This document shows, in pieces, positions 1 to 7,960 of a stretch of 48,459 nt of DNA. Location: positions 1 through 48,459 of IMG/VR virus record IMGVR_UViG_3300032316_000351; one strand, written 5' to 3'. The translations under genes and the position numbers were made by a program. Source of the stretch: a virus. Under the pieces are notes generated by a model. It saw only the letters and a program-made list of their open reading frames with translations. It was not told the origin of the DNA and made no database searches. Positions within the stretch are counted from its first letter, which is position 1, and each line of letters starts with the position of its first letter.

Positions 1-19
1 ACCAGTTGAGAGTGCTCAA
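1..19 (-). CDS. Start of the next downstream gene (partial)
   Basis: Only the first six codons are inside the window. A TTG start at 19-17 is preceded by TTAGGAG with a six-base spacer, the same kind of ribosome site seen on the other genes, and the frame is open to the window edge (M-S-T-L-N-W). It begins 29 bases after the recombinase stop codon, as expected for the next gene of the same leftward operon. Product unknown. Confidence 0.45.
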
Positions 20-48
20 TGTATTCTCCTAACTCTGCCTGACGAGCG

Positions 49-843
49 TCAGGACGCCTTCTTCTTTGTTTCAGCTGCTGGCGCAACTGTCTCTTGCTTC
101 GGGCCGAACACGATGTCGAGCATACGCTCGATCGACAGGTTTTCCTGCTCAACGACACCGCCGAGCCTTCCTTGCACGCGCTCGCCGGCTTCGTACAACG
201 GCGTGCGCTCAACGTACATCCGGCGCACACGGTAAGGCCCCTGTGTTGGATCCGGATTTGGAAATTCCTCGATTGTTACTGCGCCGAGGATGTCGTAGAA
301 ATACGGAGCCTGAATCGCGAGCTGCCCCTGCAGGTACGGCCGCGAGCGCCCGTCCTGTCCCGACCGTGCCATGGCAGTAAGGACCACGGCCTCGAGCGGC
401 GCGGTGGGGTGCATCGTCAGGTCACGCAGGTCACGCAGAAGCGCGCCCATGTGACGAAGAAGCTCGCCCCACTGCTGCTGGCTCATCTGCTGCTTGCCAG
501 CGATATTCTCAAGGCACTTCACCTGAAGCTCTGAGACAGAGTCGATGATGAGCGACTTGAACTGATGCTTACCAAGCTGAAGCCACTGAAACGTCTTCAG
601 CACAGTGTCGTAGTCGCGAATCTGAACAACACACGTGTCCCATGTGCCATCCGCGACCGGAGGCTCCTCGCGGAGCGGATCCCAGTACTTGACGACGATG
701 GGAAGGAAGCGATGGCCGCCTTCTACGTCGAGCATCAAGCGAGGGTACGGAGCAGTAACGGCGAATGTTGACTTTCCAACCTTGGCGCGCTAGGACTCGC
801 CGTAGACCATGATAGTCAATGATCGAGCAACGGCGTTTGTCAT
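49..843 (-). pseudogene. RecA-like NTPase, Sak4-type recombinase, interrupted by an amber codon in Walker A
   Basis: The reading frame starts at ATG 843, which overlaps the stop of the upstream HNH gene as ATGA and has a strong AAGGAGGTGG site. It runs to TGA at 49 (264 sense codons plus one internal stop). The protein resembles phage Sak4-type single-strand annealing recombinases: a P-loop near residues 15-26, a Walker B-like run (SLIIDSVSEL) and a long helical middle. Codon 18 is TAG (790-792), inside the P-loop. Removing the nine bases TAGCGCGCC would give G-E-S-K-V-G-K-S, a regular GxxxxGKS. The stretch downstream of the amber remains fully open for 230 codons and could be re-initiated at TTG 738 or ATG 735, but that product would lack the ATP-binding loop. 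TAG ends several other genes here (polymerase, thymidylate synthase homologue, GNAT), so general amber recoding is unlikely. I infer a damaged gene, a sequencing error or an unusual readthrough. Next to a Cas4/RecB-type nuclease the expected role is recombination. Confidence 0.7.
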
Positions 844-1451
844 TTGGCACCACCTCCTTCATGCGCCGCCTTAGCGACGCGTCCGGCAGTGATGGCTTTC
901 TTCCATCTCTGCATCTTTGTAGGGTCTTTCCGAGTCCAATGCGCGTCGCCGCGATTTTTCTCGGCTAGTTGTTTGTTATGAATAAGCATCCTAGCTTTAT
1001 TCTTTTCACTGTTTCGTCTAGCCTCTTGCATTTTTTCATTTTGCTCACGCGACATAGTTCTTTTTGCGTTTCGCCATGCGTCCACTGAATTGTCGCTCGG
1101 TGTGCCCCATGACAAATGATCTGGGTTAAGGCATTTGTTGTTGTCGCATGAGTGAAGCACCCACAGGCCTTCTGGCCGCTCTCCTCTGTAGATCGTGCAC
1201 ACTACAATATGAGCGCCAATACTAACTCCAGGCTCTGCAGTAATCTTGGGTATGTATTTGTAGTTAGGGTACCCAGAGTACTCCCAGCAGCTAGTCTTAT
1301 CGCCTGCAGTTACATTTAGAACCGAGTGGATATTTTCTATCGTCACTTCGCCTTGACAAGTCGCGAGATGCATTGAATACGCCTTAGGGCCTCTCATAGG
1401 AGAGAGGCAGCGCACGCAAGTATATCCGCGTCTAGTCTGCGGCATTGTCAC
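840..1451 (-). CDS. HNH endonuclease with N-terminal zinc finger, probably a free-standing homing endonuclease
   Basis: 203 residues. The core matches HNH_3-type nucleases: C-W-E-Y-S-G, then AH-V-V, then a run ending VLHSCDNNKCLNPDHLSWGT followed by SDN, which supplies the H-N-H residues and nearby cysteines. Residues 12-32 form C-x2-C-x12-H-x3-C, a likely zinc finger. The C-terminal third is Lys/Arg rich, as in DNA-binding tails. GTG 1451 overlaps the upstream stop as GTGA and has AAAGGA five bases before it; ATG 1445 is an alternative. The gene lies directly upstream of the interrupted recombinase. By eye it is more A+T rich than its neighbours, which fits a mobile nuclease gene. A role in phage DNA processing cannot be excluded. 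Confidence 0.8.
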   Translation of the reverse strand: MTMPQTRRGYTCVRCLSPMRGPKAYSMHLATCQGEVTIENIHSVLNVTAGDKTSCWEYSGYPNYKYIPKITAEPGVSIGAHIVVCTIYRGERPEGLWVLHSCDNNKCLNPDHLSWGTPSDNSVDAWRNAKRTMSREQNEKMQEARRNSEKNKARMLIHNKQLAEKNRGDAHWTRKDPTKMQRWKKAITAGRVAKAAHEGGGAK

Positions 1452-2371
1452 TCAGTTCCTTTCTTTTCGGTTTCGTAGTAACCATATGGGTCGGCTACTT
1501 CGAACATTTCAGAAATTGCCTGCTCTGCTGCGCTGCCATCGTCAATCATGTGGCACACGGTATAGAACTGACATTTCCAGCTACAGTCGCGGCTAGGCCG
1601 CGGATACGCAACGAACGCGGGGTCCTCGCCGTCGTCAAGCGCCTTTCGCGCGCGCATAAGATCAGCGATAGTGCCATGGATGCGCTTCCAAAACGAGCGC
1701 AGCGTGAACACATTATGCCGAACCTCGACTTGCTCATAGAACGGCGGCTTAGCGTTGGCAGAGCGCTTTACTTTCTTGAGAAGAGTAAAGATACCACCGT
1801 CGCAGCGTTCGCCGTCTTGGTTGGTCGTTGCCTCGAGCAGCATATATGTAAGAATCTGCTCGTTCATGTGAGACATCTTGTTGAAATCAGTGAATGAACC
1901 GCCGACGGTTTTAAAGTCGCGAAAGAAACGCACACCATCCGCCTTGCGACGAACGCGCATGTCAAGCTTGCCCTGGAGCTCGACCTCACCGTTGAACAGC
2001 GGAGCGATGATGACCTCTTCGGTGGAGATCATCTCAAGCTCGAGGTCGATGCCTTCGTCATCAACCCACTGAAGATAGCCCTCGAGCATGATGCGCCCGA
2101 GCTCGGCCTCATTGTCAAGGTCGTGAGTGTCACGCCACTGCTCGGTTAGGATTTCCTTGTCCCGTTCGACAAGATTCGCGTGCGCCTCGAGAAGCGGCGT
2201 GCCCTGCGAGTAGTACTCATCGAGCGCGGCATGAATTCGCGTGCCGAGCGCAAGGGCGCCAGTAAAGTCCTTAGATCGCGGCTGCAGGCGACGGTAGTAC
2301 GTAAGCCACCACTTTCGCCTGCAGTCCTTGAACGTCTGAATCTCAGAGTTTGATAGTCGCACTACACTCAC
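1448..2371 (-). CDS. Cas4/RecB-like PD-(D/E)XK exonuclease
   Basis: 307 residues. The start region (LSNSEIQTFKDCRRKWWLTY) is the typical opening of Cas4/RecB-family nucleases. GTRIHAALDEYY gives the conserved His, ELQGKLDM-R the first acidic residue, and FFRDFKT the D-x-K pair of the PD-(D/E)XK site. Cysteine 17 and the C-terminal cluster C-S-W-K-C-x5-C match the four cysteines that hold an iron-sulphur cluster in Cas4/AddB-type enzymes. The GTG start at 2371 overlaps the helicase stop by four bases. In phages this family supplies 5' or 3' resection for recombination and replication. Its position just before a Sak4-type recombinase suggests an exonuclease-annealase pair, but the recombinase is broken here. 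Confidence 0.85.
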   Translation of the reverse strand: MSVVRLSNSEIQTFKDCRRKWWLTYYRRLQPRSKDFTGALALGTRIHAALDEYYSQGTPLLEAHANLVERDKEILTEQWRDTHDLDNEAELGRIMLEGYLQWVDDEGIDLELEMISTEEVIIAPLFNGEVELQGKLDMRVRRKADGVRFFRDFKTVGGSFTDFNKMSHMNEQILTYMLLEATTNQDGERCDGGIFTLLKKVKRSANAKPPFYEQVEVRHNVFTLRSFWKRIHGTIADLMRARKALDDGEDPAFVAYPRPSRDCSWKCQFYTVCHMIDDGSAAEQAISEMFEVADPYGYYETEKKGTE

Positions 2372-4173
2372 AGTTTACCGTCCTTGTCGTCACGAAGCAT
2401 TGAGAGCAGCTGCGCCTTGTCGCGCACGATCTGCTCGAAGTTGTCTGCCTTAGTGTCGAGCGCCTGGATCACGCGCTCCTCGATGGTGCCGTCGGTTACG
2501 TAGTCGGTGATGATGATTGAGTCGTGAATCTCTGACCCGATTCGGTGCACGCGATCAAGCGCCTGCTTGTAGTCGACAAGCGACCAGGGGCGCTGCAGCA
2601 TAACAAGACGGCGCGCCGCGGTAAGCGTGACTCCGACACCGCCGGCCTGCGCTGTAAACAAGATCCACTTGATATGGCCGGACTGAAAGTCGTCAATCGC
2701 CTCTTGTCGCTCGTCCTCGCTCTGTGCGCCTGTAATAAGGCCGTGCGGAATCTTGGCCTTTGCCATCGCGGCGCTGAGAATCTCAATAAGCTGGCGAGAC
2801 ACGGCACATACCGCGACGCTGTCGTCGCCAAAGTCGCCGGACGAGATGTCGTTCATAAGCGCGTCGACCTTGGCGGACGGCTCGGCAAGAATGACACGCG
2901 GCTCGCCTGTTGTCTCGTCGACTATAATCTCTGCGTACGATGACGCGAACTGCAGCAGTCGCGTTGTCTGCGTGAGCGGGCTTGGCGCGGTAAGCGCCTC
3001 GCCGCCTTCCAGCTCGGCGATCATCATGTCGCGCATCTGCTGATACGCCTTCTTCTGCTTGGTAGACATCTCGACGTCGCGGCGCTCGAACATGACCTCG
3101 GGTAGCCAAGGCAGCACGCGTTTCTTGAGCATGCGGCGCATGCGCGGGTTGATTGCCGCGTAGAACTCGTCCTGCATGTGCGGCTTGACGCCGAGCACCA
3201 TCATGCCGCCGAATGCGTTGAGCATCGTGTCGACGGTGCGGTCGACCCAGCGGGTTTTGCTCGGCCATTCCTCTGGCGACAACCAGTGCAGGATCGACCA
3301 GAGATCGAGAACGTCATTGGCGATGGGAGTTCCGGTAAGCGCGAACCGGAATGGCGCATCGGCGGTTGCCGCCCAGAGCGCACGAGTCTGCTTGCTCTTG
3401 GGCTCCTTGCTGCGGTGGATCTCGTCGGCGATAACGCTCTGGAACTCGATCTCATTGAGTTCCCGCTTGTGAACCTCGCAGCGGTTTTCGCTGACGCGCT
3501 CGTCGTGGCCACCGCAGTCCTTGCATCGAGCGAGGGCAACCGATCCGTAGGAGGCGAGGCGCGAGTGCGACCGTAGAGATTCCCAGTTGATGACGTACAC
3601 GTCCGCGTCGGTGGCTAGTTGCTTACGGCGCTGACCGGCGCTGCCCTTGATGACCTCGACGTTGACGCCTGGCCACCAGAGCGCGAACTCACGCATCCAA
3701 TTCTTCTTGAGCGTGTTCGGGCAGACGATGAGCGCGGGAAACACCTGCTCGCCCTGGTCCTGCAGGCGCTTGAGCGCGCGGATTGCCTGCGCGGTTTTGC
3801 CAAGGCCGGGCTCGTCGGCAAGAAGTGCGCGCCGCGCGGTGGCCAGGAACTCAACTCCTGCCCTCTGGTGGGGAAACAGGTCGGTATTGTCGCCATTCTC
3901 GAGGGTCTCTAGGTCACGAAGAGCGTTGGCCGGGTCGATACGCGTAGTGCGCTCATTTGCGGCCCATTCGGTCAATCTAGGCCCAATTTCGAGGTCGTCA
4001 CGGAACGTGGATCTAAGGGCTAAGCACGTGGCCCACCCCAGCGGCGCGCGCCATACCTGTTCTTTGTTAGACCAGCTCGCGCCGGGGATACTTTTACAGA
4101 GTTCTTTGTACCGCCATTCGGCATCAATCAGGATGGACTTGCCTTCGGCGTCCAGCTCTGTCTTTACTGTCAC
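2368..4173 (-). CDS. SNF2-type superfamily 2 helicase
   Basis: 601 residues from GTG 4173. I chose this start because GGAAGGAG lies seven bases before it; the frame is also open from ATG 4203. An N-terminal region with an SPxxx-W-S-N-K-E-like stretch resembles HARP-like modules. Motif I is DEPGLGKT (about residue 125), motif II is DEIH, motif III is ALTGTP, and motifs V and VI are GGVGVTLTAA and QALDRVHRIG. A probable zinc-binding insertion (C-x2-C followed by C-x2-H) sits between motifs Ia and II. The enzyme is an ATP-driven DNA translocase, probably used in replication restart or fork remodelling. It is co-transcribed with the RecB-like nuclease and follows the resolvase. Confidence 0.9.
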   Translation of the reverse strand: MTVKTELDAEGKSILIDAEWRYKELCKSIPGASWSNKEQVWRAPLGWATCLALRSTFRDDLEIGPRLTEWAANERTTRIDPANALRDLETLENGDNTDLFPHQRAGVEFLATARRALLADEPGLGKTAQAIRALKRLQDQGEQVFPALIVCPNTLKKNWMREFALWWPGVNVEVIKGSAGQRRKQLATDADVYVINWESLRSHSRLASYGSVALARCKDCGGHDERVSENRCEVHKRELNEIEFQSVIADEIHRSKEPKSKQTRALWAATADAPFRFALTGTPIANDVLDLWSILHWLSPEEWPSKTRWVDRTVDTMLNAFGGMMVLGVKPHMQDEFYAAINPRMRRMLKKRVLPWLPEVMFERRDVEMSTKQKKAYQQMRDMMIAELEGGEALTAPSPLTQTTRLLQFASSYAEIIVDETTGEPRVILAEPSAKVDALMNDISSGDFGDDSVAVCAVSRQLIEILSAAMAKAKIPHGLITGAQSEDERQEAIDDFQSGHIKWILFTAQAGGVGVTLTAARRLVMLQRPWSLVDYKQALDRVHRIGSEIHDSIIITDYVTDGTIEERVIQALDTKADNFEQIVRDKAQLLSMLRDDKDGKL

Positions 4174-4257
4174 TCTGTCACTCCTTCCGTATGCAGATAA
4201 CATACTAACACAAAATCTGCAGAAAGTAATAGTTTTTCTCTAGTATGTACAGATTTT
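4174..4257 (-). promoter_or_regulatory. A+T-rich gap with interleaved inverted repeats
   Basis: This is one of the few real gaps on the left. Two perfect 8-base inverted repeats interleave: ACATACTA (4200-4207) with TAGTATGT (4241-4248), and AAAATCTG (4212-4219) with CAGATTTT (4250-4257). A third partial copy (ATCTGCATAC, minus strand, 4198-4189) follows. The order A-B-A'-B' permits either tandem operators or an RNA pseudoknot. No convincing -35/-10 pair was found. Position suggests control of the helicase, nuclease and recombinase genes downstream. Confidence 0.4.
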
Positions 4258-4725
4258 TTACTGGAGTAGTACTATTGGCTTCCAGCCAAGCTTCACTAAA
4301 CGCAACAAACCGTGCCGTATCGAGTCGTTCGCATGGCCACCACCACCGACGTGCCAGGTGCCGACCTTGCGAAGCGCGTCGTTGGGAAACATCTTCTTGG
4401 CGTCCGACGGCGACTGAAACACAAGCTTGGTATCGGGATCTACATCATGGTCGCGCATGATCTGCTTGAGGGCGCCGATCTGCTCAAGACTAAACGGCGC
4501 TTGCGAGTTACGCACGGTCTGAGCGTTGATGATGAACCGCTCACACACGACGTCAAACTCAACGTTGTTCGCCGCGCACCATGCAAACGTGTCGCGGACC
4601 GGGCGAGCAAACTCATCGGGCTGGTATTCGCCAGAGGACAACAACGCTGGCTCATTGTTCAGGCTAAGAAAGCTGATTCCGGTAGTTTTACCAGGATCAA
4701 CCGCGAGTACGTACTTCACGTCCAT
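4258..4725 (-). CDS. RuvC-like Holliday junction resolvase
   Basis: 155 residues from ATG 4725, preceded by AAAGGTGG; the longer open frame upstream only reads through the neighbouring gene. Residues 4-16 (KYVLAVDPGKTTG) are the typical RuvC beta-strand with catalytic Asp10. Glu62 lies in VVCERF, and GHANDSIRH near residue 134 supplies the last acidic residue of the RNase H-like fold. The protein should cut branched DNA during recombination or before packaging. It overlaps the deaminase gene by ten bases and belongs to the same operon. Confidence 0.85.
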   Translation of the reverse strand: MDVKYVLAVDPGKTTGISFLSLNNEPALLSSGEYQPDEFARPVRDTFAWCAANNVEFDVVCERFIINAQTVRNSQAPFSLEQIGALKQIMRDHDVDPDTKLVFQSPSDAKKMFPNDALRKVGTWHVGGGGHANDSIRHGLLRLVKLGWKPIVLLQ

Positions 4726-5039
4726 ACCACCTTTGCTACTCCGATACGAGCAAGACGGCGTTCGCACCGCTTGCATGGCTTTGACAGCGCAGGGGTGCCG
4801 TCTCTGCCAACACGCGCGACATACACTGTTGCGCCGCGCGCACGTGTGCCAGCTGCAGCAATTGCCGCCTCTTCCGCGTGAACATGCGCGATACGCCAGT
4901 TATTCGAGTCCGCTGTGCGAAGTTTCTTATTCGTCGCCTCAGCCACAACCACCCCGTTCGCGACGACAACGCACCCATGCCGATACCTGCACTTGCTTGT
5001 CGCAGCAATGTCAATTGCCATTTCAAGAAAGCGATTCAC
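4716..5039 (-). CDS. Small zinc-dependent cytidine/deoxycytidylate deaminase-like protein
   Basis: 107 residues, GTG start overlapping the previous stop as GTGA. The zinc site is plain: H54-A-E56 within HVHAEE, and P88-C89-K-R-C92. These supply the His, catalytic Glu and two Cys ligands of the cytidine deaminase superfamily. It is much shorter than the second deaminase at 7466-7960 and lacks that protein's extra cysteines, so the two are probably not redundant copies. The substrate cannot be read from the sequence: a free nucleotide (dCMP or deoxycytidine) is most likely, and a nucleic acid base is possible. Confidence 0.75.
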   Translation of the reverse strand: MNRFLEMAIDIAATSKCRYRHGCVVVANGVVVAEATNKKLRTADSNNWRIAHVHAEEAAIAAAGTRARGATVYVARVGRDGTPALSKPCKRCERRLARIGVAKVVWT

Positions 5040-5644
5040 TTTTCTGACCTGCTCTGTATGTACTCCAAAGCCAGTGCGATAAGCTCCGCGCTGTCCGAAA
5101 AGTGACCAAGACCAGAATTACACCTAAAGCATAGAATACCGCGAATCTTTCCCGTATCGTGATTGTGGTCTATACACGCGACATTTTTTCTAGTCTCGGC
5201 TTTGGAGCCGTGTGGAACAAGTTTAGTTTTACAGATCTCACATTTGCCTTCTGACCGAGCAAAGACGTTGAACATTTCTTCTGGGGTAACGCCAAATGAC
5301 TTAGCGTACTGTGACAGCTTGAAATGATGTCTACAGTATCCTTTCATATGATGATCTTGCTCGCAGAGCTCGACCTCACATAGCGTGCCGCAGCGTCTTT
5401 TGTGCCTAGACATAGAATGGCTTCTGGTCTGAAGCCCGCAGACTGCGCACTCAAGAATTTCTAACTTCGAGAAACCTTTCTTACGCTTCTCTATGATTTC
5501 CGGGTCTGCCCCCTGTCGCTTAGCTGTCTCGCTGGCAGCTGCGCGCCTATCCTGATCTTCCCATGCTTTTTTCTGTGCTTTAGACCGAGCGATCTTGGTT
5601 TTCGGCTTAGCACAGTGCGCCTTTAGCGACTCAGAGCGTGACAT
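5036..5644 (-). CDS. Endonuclease VII-like nuclease with N-terminal zinc finger
   Basis: 202 residues. The C-terminal half carries the recombination endonuclease VII signature: C-x2-C (CEIC), then IDHNHDTGKIRGILC and F-R-C-N, with His and Asn catalytic positions. A middle C-x4-C/C-x2-H region probably binds zinc as well. Residues 66-85 form C-x2-C-x11-H-x3-C, a finger almost identical in spacing to that of the HNH protein at 840-1451. The basic N-terminus and relatively A+T-rich composition by eye suggest a free-standing mobile nuclease inserted between polymerase and deaminase. A genuine junction-resolving role is the alternative, although a RuvC-like enzyme is already present. Confidence 0.8.
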   Translation of the reverse strand: MSRSESLKAHCAKPKTKIARSKAQKKAWEDQDRRAAASETAKRQGADPEIIEKRKKGFSKLEILECAVCGLQTRSHSMSRHKRRCGTLCEVELCEQDHHMKGYCRHHFKLSQYAKSFGVTPEEMFNVFARSEGKCEICKTKLVPHGSKAETRKNVACIDHNHDTGKIRGILCFRCNSGLGHFSDSAELIALALEYIQSRSEK

Positions 5645-5646
5645 AT

Positions 5647-7485
5647 CTAGTACTTATCTCCCCAGTTTTCAAGAGGGCCGTCGACGTCAGCCGAAAGCGG
5701 TACCGCCCAACCTTCAGTAGTTGTCATACACTCGCGCACCGTGCGCATAACCTCATCGGTGCTACCTCTCGGGCACTGAAGCACAATCTCATCGTGTACA
5801 GGAACAATAAGGAGCTCGGTTAAATCTGCTTGATCCATTTTGATCAAGTTTGCCTTAAAGATCTCCGCTGCCGATGACTGGACCAAGTAATTCACAAGAG
5901 TGTACACTCTATTGTCGTCGCATGGTACTCGCCGGCCAGTCCACGTTCGGACGTATCCTTGCCCTTCCTCGCGCAGCCTGCGCATTCCGACATCTTCAAT
6001 TTGCTTCGTGAACATTGAAACTCCCGGAAACCTGCGATCAAACGCGTCTGAGACAGACTGCATTTGCTCTTTAGACACGCCGGCGGTGAGTGCCTGCTTC
6101 GCGACGCCTGCGCCGTACAGACGACCATAGACCATGCTTTTCACGAGACCGCGGCGCTTATCGCTCTTCGACATTGACGGGTCGCCGTACACTTCACGGC
6201 CAATTTCCGTGAACGGGTCACTTCCAGTAGCATCGGCATGGTTGAACATGTTGATCAGTCCCGGGTCGTTTGACATGCTAGCTACAAGGCGAAACTCAAC
6301 CTGGTCGAGATCGGACGTGATAATCACGTGATCCTCGTCCTTTGGAATGAAGGCGGTACGCACCGTGTCATCGCCCTTCGGCAGCGTCTGCAGCGCAGGG
6401 TCGGTAATCGACATCCGCGACGTGCGCGCGCCTAGAGTCTTCACCGACGGGTGAACTACGCCTCCGATAGACTTGGTTAGGAAGTTCAGAAAGTACGTGT
6501 TCGCTAGCTTGTCAGCCTTGCGCTGCTTGAGCACGATCTCAGCGAGCTGCCTAACCTCATCATTGCCGTTGATCTGCAGCATCTTGAGTTGGTCCTTGGT
6601 ACACGACTTCTGCCCGGTAGGAGTTGTCTCCGTGATCTCAGCTCCGAGCTTCTCGAACAAGCGCACAAGCTGAATGTTGCTCGTGATCGAGGTTCCGCCG
6701 TACGTCTGCTTTGCCCAGGTCTTAACCGACTCGGCGTACTCGGTGAGCTCATCGTACTTGCGCTGCGAGTACTCAAGATCTACGCGGGCGCCATTGAGTT
6801 CCATCCGCGTGACAATTCGACGCGCAGCCATCTCGAGCTCGTACGGACGGTTATACGCACCGCCAGGGCCGCACTTGTCCCAGAACATGTGCCACAGGCG
6901 CATCGTCAAGACTGTGTCAAGCGCACCGTACGCCCAGTATGGTTGGAAGTTGATCGGGACAGTGCCCCACGTCCAGCCGTTCTTGGCCAGCTCTGCGTCG
7001 AGTGTGTCCTGCAGCGCCACCGCGCGACCGTCGACGTGCAACGCCGCGAGGCGCTTGAGCGCGCCGGAGCCGAGAGGGTCGATGATATGAGCCATGATCA
7101 TCGTGTCATGCGCACGGTGCCATGGCATTTCCCAGCGTGATCGAATGTCAAACCAGCGCGCCTCGAATGCGATGTTGTGACACACGATCGGGCCGTCGAA
7201 TCGGTCCATGGCCTCGTAGAAGACGCCGGACCATTCCTCCCATGGAATCGACCAGCCCTGCATCCCATCGCCGACTTGCACCAGGCGCAGACGCCCGTGC
7301 CATGGTGACAGCGCATCACCGCGAGGGTTGCCAGGTAGCTCCCCGGTCTCAGTGTCAATCGCGATTGCGTTTAGCGGGCGGCGCTCACCGAGCCAGCGAA
7401 GAAACTCACCGGCCTTGTCGACAGAGTCGACAAGGTGAAGCTGAACATCCGCTAGGTTATTTGTTTCAGACAAGCGAGTCAACAT
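5647..7485 (-). CDS. Family A DNA polymerase with 3'-5' exonuclease domain
   Basis: About 612 residues if it starts at ATG 7485; TTG 7482 and TTG 7473 are possible alternatives. The open frame extends to 7644 only because it shadows the deaminase gene. Exonuclease motifs are AIDTETG (Asp44), CHNIAFEARW and YGALDTV. Polymerase motif A is DLDQVEFR (about 390), the O-helix is RRGLVKSMVYGRLYG (about 445), and motif C is VPVHDEIV (about 567). There is no 5'-3' exonuclease domain, as in T7-type and many actinophage replicative polymerases. A Tyr occupies the O-helix position equivalent to E. coli F762. It ends in TAG and is followed two bases later by the endonuclease VII-like gene. Confidence 0.95.
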   Translation of the reverse strand: MLTRLSETNNLADVQLHLVDSVDKAGEFLRWLGERRPLNAIAIDTETGELPGNPRGDALSPWHGRLRLVQVGDGMQGWSIPWEEWSGVFYEAMDRFDGPIVCHNIAFEARWFDIRSRWEMPWHRAHDTMIMAHIIDPLGSGALKRLAALHVDGRAVALQDTLDAELAKNGWTWGTVPINFQPYWAYGALDTVLTMRLWHMFWDKCGPGGAYNRPYELEMAARRIVTRMELNGARVDLEYSQRKYDELTEYAESVKTWAKQTYGGTSITSNIQLVRLFEKLGAEITETTPTGQKSCTKDQLKMLQINGNDEVRQLAEIVLKQRKADKLANTYFLNFLTKSIGGVVHPSVKTLGARTSRMSITDPALQTLPKGDDTVRTAFIPKDEDHVIITSDLDQVEFRLVASMSNDPGLINMFNHADATGSDPFTEIGREVYGDPSMSKSDKRRGLVKSMVYGRLYGAGVAKQALTAGVSKEQMQSVSDAFDRRFPGVSMFTKQIEDVGMRRLREEGQGYVRTWTGRRVPCDDNRVYTLVNYLVQSSAAEIFKANLIKMDQADLTELLIVPVHDEIVLQCPRGSTDEVMRTVRECMTTTEGWAVPLSADVDGPLENWGDKY

Positions 7486-7960
7486 CCTCTCGAGAAAAGA
7501 TCGAGACGCGCATTCCGCACGACCTGAGGTACTCGACGACAAGCTCTGGCTTGCGGTGCTTATCAGCGTCGCGCAGGCGCATGACGACACGGGAAAGACC
7601 AGAGTTTGACACAGCCTTGGCGCACGACATGCACATGGACTCACTGACGTAGATCGTCCCTCCCTCGACCTGCGAGCGATCCACGTACAGAAGCGCGTTC
7701 AACTCGCTATGAATGCTCGGGCACTGATCATAGGTGTTATCAAGCGGAGCCTTACCCTGCGCGCGTGGGCAGAAGTCAATGCACTCACCGTTGCGCGGGT
7801 AGCGCGCCGCTGGCCCGTTATAGCCGGTCGAGCAGATGCGATTGTTCGCCGACACGACAACCGCGCCAATTCCAGCACGGGAACAGCGACTGCGCAGAGC
7901 GACAATATCCGCTACAGCCATCCATGTCTCGTCCCACGACGGGCGATCAATCGTCGTCAT
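7466..7960 (-). CDS. Deoxycytidylate deaminase
   Basis: 164 residues from ATG 7960, preceded by GAGGA; the frame upstream overlaps the 62-residue gene and is not used. The zinc site is H84-S-E86 in PSIHSELNAL plus C110-x2-C113. Cysteines near residues 60-64 and 80 resemble the second zinc site found in T4-type dCMP deaminases. The opening (SWDETWMAVADIVALRSRC) is typical of this family. The enzyme converts dCMP to dUMP for thymidylate synthesis. Together with the neighbouring thymidylate synthase homologue and dNMP kinase it forms a deoxynucleotide supply cluster. It overlaps the polymerase by up to 20 bases. Confidence 0.88.
   Translation of the reverse strand: MTTIDRPSWDETWMAVADIVALRSRCSRAGIGAVVVSANNRICSTGYNGPAARYPRNGECIDFCPRAQGKAPLDNTYDQCPSIHSELNALLYVDRSQVEGGTIYVSESMCMSCAKAVSNSGLSRVVMRLRDADKHRKPELVVEYLRSCGMRVSIFSREDVDSLV

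Noticed and set aside
790-792. Amber reassignment across the phage, explaining the TAG in the recombinase gene
   Set aside because: Many genes here end at TAG with the next gene starting right behind (for example 5647-5649, 8148-8150, 10069-10071, 37256-37258), so TAG is used as a normal stop.
7485-7644. Longer polymerase start at 7644
   Set aside because: The added 53 residues are Cys/Ser-rich, lie wholly inside the deaminase gene in another frame and have no ribosome site; they look like a shadow.
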